From: Sphaerolaimus hirsutus
Taxonomy: Eukaryota > Nematoda > Chromadorea > Monhysterida > Sphaerolaimidae
Direction of reading: 5' to 3'
Assembly (NCBI GenBank): GCA_964036195.1
Contig: OZ038460.1
Span: 19,927,526-19,991,525 of the forward strand
DNA: 64,000 nucleotides
In this document: positions 11,490 through 21,539 of the stretch, in pieces
How positions within the stretch are numbered: position 1 is the stretch's first letter
Layout of the letters: each line of letters begins with the position of its first letter
Notes under the pieces: model-generated
Told to the model about the DNA's origin: nothing
Database searches by the model: none
The model's input: the letters and a program-made list of their open reading frames with translations, nothing else
Made by a program: the position numbers and the translations under genes

Positions 11490-11871
11490 TACCGTATTTC
11501 TTCTACTAATAGAAGAGCGCCGTTCTATTGTTTTGGCCAACTTTTTTACCTGCCGTTCTATTAGAGGTGCCGTTCTATTGGAGGCTGCCGTTCTATTTTT
11601 GTCACCAATATTTTTCAGACATTTTTCATTTGAACATAGTGTTTTTAATGAAAAATGAACAATAATTTACTATCACAGCATCAATTCAAACAAAACCAAA
11701 TGTGAAGGAAGATAAACCTAAATCATAGTTCTGAATATTTTTTATGTTCTCACCACCCATTTATCTAATATTTGTGTGTCCTGGCACTCTTCCATCGTTA
11801 TTTCTACCTGCCATTCTATTGGGTGTGCCGTTCTATTGGAGGTATGCCGTTCTATTAGAAGAAATACGGTA
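11490..11871. mobile_element. MITE family E (TA-flanked, CCGTTCTATT repeats)
   Basis: Inverted ends TACCGTATTTCTTCTA and AGAAGAAATACGGTA lie on TA dinucleotides. Inside each end are several GCCGTTCTATTGGAGG-type units. It shares only the outermost CCGTATT bases with families A and B, suggesting mobilisation by one transposase. A relic of the right end sits at about 30645-30662. Confidence 0.7.
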
Positions 11872-12226
11872 GTTTCCCATATTTTTAGCTCATTTTCTCC
11901 CTTTTTCCCCTTCTATGCCTTTAAAAACCTATATAAAAGACGATCTAAAATGCGTCTTCTGTACTCGAGTACTTTCAAAAAGTATACGTAAAAGCGAGTA
12001 TCAGAACTTTTTCGGAGGAAATGTAAACGTATTTACTCTGTACTCGAGTATACGTATTTATCGTGTAAAAGTAAATACGTTTTAACAACTATGCAGTAAA
12101 CACCCTTTCCAAAAGAATCTCATTTCACATATTTTCACAAAACATGTTGCCATTTAGAGTGAGTTACAGCATACCGACAAATAGGATCTGAAGCGACAAA
12201 GTCAGTGGCGACAAATTACAAATACC

Positions 12227-12426
12227 NNNNNNNNNNNNNNNNNNNNNNNNNNNNNNNNNNNNNNNNNNNNNNNNNNNNNNNNNNNNNNNNNNNNNNNNNN
12301 NNNNNNNNNNNNNNNNNNNNNNNNNNNNNNNNNNNNNNNNNNNNNNNNNNNNNNNNNNNNNNNNNNNNNNNNNNNNNNNNNNNNNNNNNNNNNNNNNNNN
12401 NNNNNNNNNNNNNNNNNNNNNNNNNN
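12227..12426. other. Assembly gap (200 N)
   Basis: Exactly 200 consecutive N, a conventional scaffold gap. The open frame that appears to span it is an artefact. Confidence 0.99.
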
Positions 12427-12449
12427 GTTAAAACAATGTCGGTGTCACG

Positions 12450-12699
12450 TTAGAACAGTGTACATACCATCTACATACTAATATTAGTCTACAGAACCTT
12501 ATAAATGGCGGTTTTTGTTGCATTTTTCGACGTCTGCGTACGTTTCAGACGACTATTTCGTACTTGGTTTTCAAAAAATTTCTTGTGAAATAATAACCCC
12601 CCCCCCTCGAAATACCCACCCCCTCGTTTAAACCCCCCCCCCTCTCGGGACCACTATGAAACAATCACCCCCCGGGGGGTATTTCGAGGAAATACGGTA
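12450..12699 (+). mobile_element. MITE family B, right part, second copy
   Basis: Nearly identical to 9531-9775, starting with the same AGAACAGTGTACATACCATC flank. Its terminus abuts the next element (12700-13086). Confidence 0.75.
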
Positions 12700-13086
12700 G
12701 TAGGCATTTGCATACCCAAAATAGGTAATAGATGTGTCCAAACAGGATATATTTGGACATCAAAACATAGATAGCTACACAAACTACTCTATGTGTAGCT
12801 GCAATGCAAATTAACACTAATATACATCATGTACATTGCGTACATGACGTATTTATTATGTACATGACGTACATCATTCCGAAAGGGGGGGGGGGGTATT
12901 TCGAGGGGGGGTTTATTATTTCCCCAGCCCATTTTGAGGGGGGGTTAATTCGAGGGGGGGGGGGTTAATTCAAGGGGGGGATAATTCGAGGTAATATGGT
13001 AGTTTGTGTAGCTATCAACGTTTTTATGTCTAAACATATCCTGTTTGGACACATTTATTACCTGTTTTGGGTATGCAAATGCCTAC
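12700..13086. mobile_element. MITE family C, long-TIR element
   Basis: Inverted ends of about 85 bp: GTAGGCATTTGCATACCCAA at the left, its complement ending GCCTAC at 13086, both against TA. The centre contains palindromic GTACATGACGTA segments and a G-rich family A-like terminus. The right half recurs at about 13915-14092. Confidence 0.75.
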
Positions 13087-13094
13087 TATTTACT

Positions 13095-14235
13095 ACGATC
13101 CTTACGAAAATTTCTGACGAAATAATAAAACCCCCCCTCGAATAAACCCCCCCTCGAATTAACCCCCCCCTCAAATTTTGCTGGCGAAATAATAAACCCC
13201 CATGGGGGTATTTCGAGGTAATACGGAATTCAATCATATCATCGGTTTAATGACCACAATGTGATATATCATTTATTAGCATATTCAGCAGGTAGGTGGA
13301 TCAATGGGCACCATTTTTTGCTCAAATTGTTATTCATCTGCATTATTACAAATAAAATACCAATTTATGCACTGCAAACATCGAAACCACAAAGGGTGTC
13401 ATTCTGGCTGAACTAAAATGTGTACCAGGGGCCAGTTCCGCAAGTGGTAGAGTACTCTCCTCTTCACTCTTCACTTTACTCTACTCTTTACTCCACTTTT
13501 TAATTTTCCACTCGGGAAACCAGCACCAGGGGGCAGTCCCAAAATGTCAACTGTGTATCCAAATCTTATGTTTTTGTATCCAAATCTTCAGTTACCACTG
13601 GGAAAAACGCGATAGTTTGAGTTACGGTTGAGCTATCACAATGAAATTGTAACACAATAGAGTAGACTCCATAGGACACCTATTCTGAAGTTTGCAACCG
13701 AAATGGCCACATTTTGGGTGAGTTGTGGAACACATCGTTTTTAGTGTAATTTTGTGACTTGGTGTCACCTCTTGCTTGTAGTTCATTGAGGGCATATACT
13801 GTATTACCTCGAATTATCCCCCCTTGAATTAATTACCCCTCGAATTAACCCCCCCTCAAATGGGCTGGGGAAATAATAACCCCCCCCCCCTCGAAATACC
13901 ACCCCCCTTCGGAATGATGTACGTCATGTACATAATAAATACATCATGTATGCAATGTACATGATGTATATTACTGTTAATTTGCATTGCAGGTACACAT
14001 GAGACCAGTTTGTTTAGCTATCTACGTTTTTATGTCCAAATATACATTGTTTGGACACATTTATTACCTGTTTTGGGTATGCAAATGCCTACTATTTACC
14101 ACAATCCTTACAAAAATTTCTGACGAAATAATAAAAATACCCTCGAATAAACCCCCCTCGAATTGACCCCCCCCTCAAATTTTGCTGGCGAAATAATAAA
14201 CCCCCCATGGGGGTATTTCGAGGGTAATACGGTAA
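13095..14235. mobile_element. Cluster of MITE fragments (families A and C)
   Basis: C-rich family A termini at 13105-13230, 13800-13915 and 14110-14235, with the right half of family C at 13915-14092. Bases 13424-13535 begin CCAGGGGCCAGTTCCGCAAG, the terminus of another small repeat also seen near 10960, 16975 and 29700. Bases 13237-13420 contain an unoccupied site matching the flank of the Helitron-like copy at 31530. Confidence 0.6.
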
Positions 14236-15050
14236 CTCATCACAATCACAACACTTCACAATCACTCTACAACTATCACTCGATATATCCACCATCCTTC
14301 TCCAATTTTCATATTCAATGCCCACTCCTGTACTGTATATAACAATGGTTATAAATTTGCGTAAATTAATTGCATTTGCATATGAATTTACAGTTTTGAG
14401 ATACTGAATCGAAAATAAAAAACATCTTTATGGCAGACCAACATATGTAAATCTTTAAAATAAATCGTAAAATTGTAAAAATCGGTGAGGAATGACCGAG
14501 TTGTCGAGTTGCTAATCCTGCATGGAGGAGCTCCAAATTTGAAAATGGAAATCATTATATTGATGTAGTTATTCGACTTGGCAGGTGCACTGGGCATGCC
14601 GCCTTCTCAATAAAATTTTGGGCACAGCTGTAGCACAGCACAGTTGTTAATGCGTATTTACTTTTACTCAAAAAGTACGTATTCTCGAGTACCAAGTATC
14701 TTGAGAAAAGTATCCGTACTCGAGTGTATGCTTACTTTGTGAGAGTACTCGAGTACAGTAGAGTATTTTTGCCATTAGAGACCACTGCTTTTCATAAAGA
14801 ATACTTATTAAATGAAAGAAAACACATTTTTATCGTTCAGGGCATAGGCGGCGTAAGTGCTTGTATGCTTGTGAATGTCACAAGCGGGATTGTTGGTGTC
14901 ACAAGCAGTATTGTACAAATGACAGTGAAAGCTCAAATTAGCCCAAAATCGCTAAACTCTTTCCTATTTTGCTAATTTTCGCCTTTATAATCACTGTTTG
15001 TATCTATATGCATGGTTATATACCTATATGGTTTTAGCCAATTTTACTTA

Positions 15051-16314
15051 CCGTATTACCTCGGATTATCCCCCCCCTTGAATTAACCCCCCCCCTCGAA
15101 ATATCCCCCTAAATTTCGGCTGAGGAAATAATAAACCCCCCCCCCTCGAAATACCCCCCCCCCCTAAAATTGAGTGTAACGTGAACGTACATGACAAATA
15201 CCGCAGTTTGTGATCTGTACAATGCAGAACACACGTTAAAACTGATGATTAAGTGACGTTAGGGAAGGGTTTTTGTGTATATACCAGAGTTGTGAAAGCG
15301 TATTTACGCTTACCCGAAATACCCGGGTAAATGGGTATTTATACTTACGCTTACGCTTACGCTTTCATAAAACACCTGTACGCTTTATTACGCTTCCCGA
15401 CCGAATTACCCGGGTACTAAAAGCGTAAAAAACTTTTCACACGGCCCAGTTTTACGGTTTTCAAAAAGCGTGAAACTACAAAAAAAACAATATGAACGAC
15501 AATGCGTACCAAAAAAAAATTACTGCGTGTGTGCATAAACACACTGAAAATGGTGGCACATGTACAAATTGTGCTAAATTCTGTCGCCTGCAATATCATG
15601 GCGTCAGACTAGGAATTTTTGGGGCGACGATGGATTCCGTCAACAGCACTTACCATATTACTTCGAAATACCCCTGTGGGGGTTGATTTTTTTGCCAGCA
15701 AAATTTTAGGGGGGTTAATTCGAGGGGGCTTATTCGAGGGGGTTTTATTATTTCCCAAGCCAATTTGAGGGGGCGGGGGGATGGGGTTAATTCAAGGGGG
15801 CTGGATAATTCAAGGTAATACCGTGGGTTCCAGTTAGATGAAGTTGTGTTGTTATGTGGTGATGAAATGATGTGAAAAAATGAATGGAAATGATATATAA
15901 AGTCGTCTAAAAGTGAAAGCTAGGGTGTTTCCCCATGCTCAACAGCAGGAGCACTTTCTAGAAAATTTTTACGCTTACGCTTTTTTTAACGCTTTCCTAG
16001 GTATTTTAAAAAAACCTTACGCTTTTAGTATCCATACTCAAAATTTGGAAAGTGTATTTACGCTTACGCTTACGCTTTCCAAAAATACCGGTATTTTAAC
16101 AACTCTGGTATATACCGTAATATATGCCTAGAAACACATAAAAATCTATGTGATTGTTCGATTTTTCTACGTCTGCGTATGGGGAATTTCCGAAAATTTC
16201 TGGTGAAATAATAGACCCCCCTCGAATAAACCCCCCCCTCGAATTATCCCCCCCCTCAAATTTTGCTGGCGAAATAATATACCCCCTGGGGGTATTTCGA
16301 GGTAATACAGTATA
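15051..16314. mobile_element. MITE family A, complete copy, split by a hAT-like insertion
   Basis: It starts TTACCGTATTACCTCGGATT and ends GGGTATTTCGAGGTAATACA. The interior GTTAGGGAAGGGTTT block is interrupted at 15285 by the element below. Removing that insert leaves the organisation of 27867-28268 in inverse orientation. Confidence 0.75.
15285..16107. mobile_element. Non-autonomous hAT-like element, 823 bp, perfect TSD
   Basis: It begins CAGAGTTGTGAAAGCG and ends AACAACTCTG, and is flanked by GTATATAC on both sides (15277-15284 and 16108-16115). Subterminal regions are full of TTACGC/GCGTAA hexamers, as expected for transposase-binding repeats in hAT elements. A nested family A-type MITE occupies about 15650-15830. 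It has a sister copy at 30193-31008. Confidence 0.85.
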
Positions 16315-16814
16315 TTTACAGTGATTTCAAAATTTTTTGGCTTACTACCAACTTCACATAAGGGCTCAGATAACAAGGTGTCCCAAGGTGAAATTTTGGC
16401 CAATGTGAATGTCACAAGCGCAACCTTGCGCTGCCTATGGTTCAGGGTAAACAGTGATAACGCTCCCTTCTACATTTTCCAGAAAGAAGGGTAATATTAC
16501 TCACTTTTACGCTTTCCTGAGAAAAAAATACTCGCATTTACGCTTTCTGAGAAAATAAGTATTTTACTATTTTACTGTTCCTATGGGTATTTCAAGGAAG
16601 TACGGTATAGCTGCGTTGTAAATTGGCAGCCATTAGAACACCATGTTCATTGCAAACATTATGTAACTTCTTACAGACGGGGGCGTTGAGTGGGGGTCGC
16701 TCAGACGTGGGGGTGTTTCGAAGGGGACTCCTTAATGCAAGCAGTATTTGGAAGAAATATTTACAGTAACATATTACTCTTCTTTTACGATATACGTGCT
16801 AAAATAGTGACTTT

Positions 16815-16915
16815 TATCATTGGCGCCATTTTTACTGGCGCCCTTTGGCGCCCGGCGCCATTTTTTTAGATGGCGCCATGCCATGGCGCCATTGGCGCCT
16901 GGCGCCATGTTCTGT
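16815..16915. repeat. GCGCCA-rich array
   Basis: Units of TGGCGCC and GGCGCCATTGGCGCC, self-complementary, similar to those at 8090 and 11110. Confidence 0.7.
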
Positions 16916-17124
16916 GGTAAATGTCCCCAAGAGTAAAGTAAATAAAGAGTCAAGTGTCAAGTACTTGTCAACTTGCGGGACTGGCGCCTGATCAGTAGAA
17001 TACACCTCACTGACTGATACATTGATGTTTACATTTGTTTATGTTTGTATCTAGCAGCACATCAAATGGTGGTATGTGTGTCTGTTAATCCTCTGATAAG
17101 TGATATCACTTGCTGATATTTACT

Positions 17125-17215
17125 TGTTGTGATCTATTTAAATGTGTATTCCGAGTAAGCTGCATGATGCGACAGCCGAATAAACGTGATGATCTATATC
17201 TTCAACACGTTCACA
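17125..17215 (+). mobile_element. LTR fragment of the Gypsy-B family
   Basis: It contains GATGCGACAGCCGAATAAAC, nearly identical to 41979-41999 at the end of the Gypsy-B 5' LTR, including the AATAAA signal. It is followed after a 2-bp spacer by the same primer-binding sequence. The left boundary is uncertain. No gag or pol follows, so this is a relic. Confidence 0.55.
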
Positions 17216-17217
17216 AG

Positions 17218-17264
17218 TGGTGGACGAGCAGGGGATGAAACCCTGGACTTCTCGCATGCAGAGC
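17218..17264 (-). other. tRNA-Ala 3'-half-like footprint at an LTR primer site
   Basis: Read on the minus strand this ends in CCA, preceded by A73 and a 3' acceptor strand CTCGTCC with T at position 70, the G3-U70 hallmark of tRNA-Ala. Next inward come a perfect 5-bp T-stem (CAGGG/CCCTG) around TTTCATC, a five-base variable loop, and GCATGCGAG, which fits the anticodon loop (TGC) and 3' anticodon stem of Ala tRNAs. Similarity stops at the 5' side of the anticodon stem; the D-arm and 5' acceptor strand are absent, so it is not a tRNA gene. Confidence 0.55.
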
Positions 17265-17454
17265 CTGTGTAGGATCTGTGTATCCTTTCAAGTAACAGGA
17301 AACACAGCACAGCCTTTTTATTCTTTCAATTGCCAATAGTACTCAGATAACTTAATAGTACTGAAATAATCAGGTAATGACATGGTGGTAATGAAAAACA
17401 ATCAATATCACTATAATTTCATGCATCACTATAACTGTAGAACACAATAGACAA

Positions 17455-17738
17455 TGTATGTAAAAATGTTACCATTACAAAATACCAACATAAGCGACAG
17501 CAGGTACTTCATTGTGAAACGTCAGTTAGAAATGAAGAGTGCATGTAAACTTAGCACAAGCCACACAAGTTCTTGCACCTTATCTGCACAATCTTGTCAT
17601 AGTTGCACATGTGCTTGTACCTGGGCTTACACCAACCCTTGTCCTTGCAGCCACCTGATGAAATGCATGGATAAGATTTGTGAACTGGTCATCACAATTT
17701 ACAATGTGCTTGCGAGTGCACAGGTCTTCTTACGATAG
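17455..17738 (+). repeat. Uninterrupted paralogue of the 286-1630 repeat
   Basis: It provides the empty site for the 1.07-kb insertion at 382-1448. A 94-codon open frame exists on the plus strand with many Cys residues in its second half, but the paralogue does not preserve it without interruption, so I do not call a gene. Confidence 0.6.
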
Positions 17739-18139
17739 ATGCTTATGAGTCAGTCCACGATTCGATGGCCAAAACTTGGACATACCCAAAAAAAATTTAT
17801 TTTCTTAAAGTGTTGCCTATATAGCACTGATAATAAACACCTTCCCGGTCACGTCCGGCACCCAATTTTTGATCTTACTTGTGACACCCTATCTCCAGTT
17901 CTAGGGCGCGCCAGAAGCTGAAACTTGGAGGAAGTATTGGTACAACCCCCTCTACTTCGCATGAATTTGGGGGGTCGCGGCGACCCCTCTCAGGGTTGGT
18001 CACTCTAAGTGCAAAATTTTTTTTGGCTTTTATGGTGCCCCACAGCAGGTCTGGCACCCGCTGATTTCTGAGCTGTGGGAGGGGTATAAATCTAAAATTT
18101 TGGGGATGTGTTACCGACACCACTCCCCTACTATACACT

Positions 18140-18760
18140 ATTCAATAATGTGAGATAAATGTGAAAAATTTTCTAAAAAATTCTATTATTCTCTAAAAAC
18201 ACACCACCCCCAAATAGATGGATGCAGGGGTATTTTGAATTTTGACCCTCCGAGTGGTTGGATAGATAGCAAATCGCTCCTCCGGAGGGATAGATAGCTG
18301 AAAAATTGTCTGGGGGGGGTTGTGGTGCTTCAATATATAGGCTTTTTCGGGGCATAGAACGGAGAAAAGGGAGAAAAATTGCTAAAAGTAGGTGTAAAAT
18401 AGCTCAAAATCGGTATACAAGAGCATATAGTACTTAAAATAGCTGAAAATAGACAGTTCGACGCATGAACTAGTGATTTTGGAGGTGAAAATCTATATAT
18501 AGGTATGAAAAATAGCAATTTTGAGCGAGTATTGGGGTACAGTTTCTGAAAAATCGCTCCAGATAGGTAGATAGCTGGATCATTTGGGGGGGGGGGGTTA
18601 GGGGGTAGTAGCCCAAAATTTTGCCTCCGGGATAGGTAGATAGCTGAGCGGCCTCCGTGATAGATAGATAGCTGGGCGGTTTGGGGGGGTTACCCCCCCC
18701 CCCCCCAACCCCCCCCCCCATTCGAGACCCCTGGATGGATGACAAAAAATTCACTTTTTG
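18140..18760 (+). mobile_element. Dispersed element family D (TAGATAGCTG-rich)
   Basis: About 620 bp with repeated GATAGATAGCTG motifs and long G/C runs. The same sequence in inverse orientation forms 29900-31230, where a hAT-like element is inserted. This copy supplies the empty site at about 18428-18445. Confidence 0.55.
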
Positions 18761-18944
18761 GAACTTTTTTATTAGACACTTGATGAGCTGGTTTACGATA
18801 CTTTAAAGGGAATGGTTTGATGTTTAAAGTTATGTAAAGAACCATACCTCTAAAATGCATGCATTGCAAAATTTACTTGGGGGGAATTTCAAAGTGTAAA
18901 TTTTGTAACTTTTTGTTCCTGCAATGATGTCATTGTGATGTCAC

Positions 18945-19900
18945 ACAGTTGCGAAGCTAAGAATGTGCTCTTTCAGAAACCACAGACTTTTTGGGGGGTA
19001 TACCTGAGGTCACATATACCTAAGAAATGAAAACGTGCCAGCAGGAGATGGAATGGCCGCTTCTATTGTGATTCATGCCTTAACAGTCGCTGCGGAAAGG
19101 GGGTAGACACACATGGTGGCAAAGCTAAGAATTTGCTCTTTCAGAAACTACAGATTTTTGGGGGGGTATCCTTGAAATTACATATACCTAAGAAACGAAA
19201 ACATGCCAGCAGGAGATGGAATGGCCGCTTCTATTACGATTCCCCTGCTATGTTTTCGTTTCTTAGGTCTATGTGACCTCAGGGATACCCCCCATAAAAT
19301 CTGTAGTTTCTGAAAGAGCACATTCTTAGCTTCGCAACCGTGTGTGTCTACCCCCTTTCCGCAGCGACCGTTAAGGCGTGAATCATGATAGAAGTGGCCA
19401 TTCCATCTCCTGCTGGCACGTTTTCATTTCTTAGGTATATGTGACCTCAGGGATACCCCCCAAAACGTCTGTGGTTTCTGAGAGAGCACATTCTTAGCTT
19501 CGCAACTGCGTGTATCTACCCCCTTTCTGCAGCGACTGTTAAGGTGTGAATCGCAATAGAAGCGGCCATTCCATCTCCTGCTGGCACGTTTTTGTTTCAT
19601 AGGTATATGTGACGTCAGGGATACCCCCAAAAAGTCTGTGGTTTCTGAAAGAGCACATTCTTAGCTTCGCAACTGTGTGTGTCTACCCCCTTTCCGCAGC
19701 GACGGTTAACGTGTGAATCGTGATAGAAGTGGCCATCCGATCTCCTGCTGGCACGTTTTTGTTTCTTAGGTATATGTGACCTCAAGGGAAACCCCCAAAA
19801 AAGTCTGTAGTTTCTGAAAATGCACATTCTTAGCTTTGCAACTGCGTGTGTCTACCCCCTTTCCGCAACGACCGTTAAGGCGTGAATTGCAATAGAATCG
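18945..19900. repeat. About 168-bp satellite with a polarity switch
   Basis: Two monomers read in plus orientation (18951 and about 19120, landmark GCRAAGCTAAGAATKTGCTC), then four in reverse (complementary landmark near 19329, 19497, 19663 and 19832). Spacing is 166-169 bp. The switch lies near 19240. Frames of 60-70 codons repeat in register but follow the satellite. Confidence 0.85.
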
Positions 19901-20264
19901 GGTGGACTCGCCTCTTCCATTTCCATTTCTTAGGTATAAAATGGTTGCTGAACATGCTATAGCGGGCTGTGGATTATGATAGAAGACAGTCTGGGCTTTG
20001 CAATGGCATAAAATGTAGCTATTGTACCTTTATAGTTGGGTGCCCAATAGTGAATAATGTCAAAAATGCCCAATTTTGGAAATTTTCACTTTCAAGTATA
20101 TGCGATATATACGAATGGAAATTTTGCATGTATTTCAAATTGTATAACTCAGTGGACCCATTGGAGTACCTTGGGACCATTTTTGCAATTTTCAATTTTT
20201 ACCGGTGTCCAAGTTTTCTTCCTGGCCATCGACTCGTGGACTGACTCTTATACATTATGTTCGG

Positions 20265-20518
20265 TATTTCCAGGAAATACGCTACTCATCAACCGTCCTA
20301 ACGTCACTCGGTCATTGGTTTCAACGTGTGTTCTGCATCAATTCATACAGATCACAAACTTCGGTATTTGTCATGTTCATTCTCTGTACACTCAATTTGG
20401 GTGGCGGTATTTCGAGGAGGGGGTGGGGGGTTATTATTTCCTCATCCAAAATTTAGGGGGGTATTTCGAGGGGGGTGTTAATTCAAGGCGGGTTTATTCG
20501 AGGTAATACGGTATGTCG
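20265..20518. mobile_element. MITE family A fragment
   Basis: Contains AACGTGTGTTCTGCATCAAT, CGGTATTTGTCATGTTCATT and the C/G-rich right end closing with GAGGTAATACGGTA, as at 28080-28268. Confidence 0.65.
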
Positions 20519-20571
20519 ATAGATGCTTATATTTACATTATGTTATTATTGAATTTAGCTACCTATGAGTA

Positions 20572-20996
20572 CCGTATTTCCTCGAAATACCCCCCCCCCC
20601 TCGAAATACCCCCCCTCAAAATGGACACTATGAACTTATAAACCCCCCCTCGAATACCCCCCCCCCCCCCAAATGTAGTGTATAGAGAACGTAAATGACA
20701 AAGGCTGCGGTTTGTCATCTGGGTAATGCAAAACACACGTTAAAAACGATGACTCTGTTATGTGAGAACAGGATACATCTACACACTTATACAAGTCTTT
20801 GGAGTCTTATAAATGGCGATTTTTGTTGCATTTTTGACGTCTGCGTACGTTTCAGATGACAATTTAGTACTTGGTTCTGGCGAAATAATAAACCCCCCCT
20901 CGAAATACCCCCCCCCCCACTCGTTTAACCCCCCCTCAAAATTCTCACTCTGAAAAAATAAACCCCCAGGGGGTATTTCGAGGAAATACGGTATGT
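20572..20996 (+). mobile_element. MITE family B, complete copy
   Basis: About 425 bp between TACCGTATTTCCTCGAAATA and GGGTATTTCGAGGAAATACG before GTA. The interior includes GGCTGCGGTTTGTCATCTGG and CACACTTATACAAGTCTTTG. The latter is the uninterrupted version of the site into which the copy at 25477-25931 has inserted. No coding capacity. Confidence 0.85.
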
Positions 20997-21154
20997 GGAA
21001 TTTCAAGAAATTCCTGGCGAGATAATAAACACGCCTTTCGCCCTCGAATAACCCCCCTTAAAATGTGCTGTTGAAATAATAAACCCCCGGGGGTATTTCG
21101 AGGAAATATGGTAGGTATCTATAATGAGAATCAAACATGTGAAGGGTGCACCTT

Positions 21155-21240
21155 TCTTGTTGCCTTTGCCTCGGCCATTATTTCCACCTCGCTGGTTGCG
21201 GCTGCCTGTGATGTTGTTGGAACCTTGCTCATTGTAAATA
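21155..21240 (-). pseudogene. RG/N-rich coding-like fragment, copy 3
   Basis: The same Gly/Asn/Arg-rich reading segment as at 7480-7560 and 8650-8735 (core RNQRGGNNGRGKGN), again next to a C-rich MITE end and the ATGAGAATCAAACATGTGA flank. It is part of a repeated unit rather than an independent gene. Confidence 0.35.
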
Positions 21241-21539
21241 TTATACGTATACTCGGCGGTCATCACACTTAGTATGGAAACCTAACGTAACGCATCTGAA
21301 TAATGAACCAAAATTATACAGTGTTTTTCATCGTAATATCCTGTTTTTTTACTATGGAATAATTAATTACGAAATTACCTAATCACAAGATTTTATTCAT
21401 AAAATTATGGTACGATTCTGCGCATATTTTGCGGTCCGCCGAGTATATACTCCAGTCATTTTACACCCTGCACGCGTGGTTCCCCCTGGTAGCGTGCCAG
21501 CGATTTTGAAAAAAGTTGAAAAAAGTCATCTCCACCTAT

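Noticed and set aside
12205..12453. Open frame across the gap
   Set aside because: It consists mostly of N.
17218..17300. A tRNA-Ala gene on the minus strand
   Set aside because: The 5' acceptor strand, the D-arm and therefore the A box are missing, and CCA is present at the LTR side, which eukaryotic tRNA genes do not encode.
19424..19827. Two 68-70-codon minus-strand frames with similar Lys/Arg/Cys-rich sequence
   Set aside because: They coincide with satellite monomers and repeat at their period; no independent evidence of a gene.
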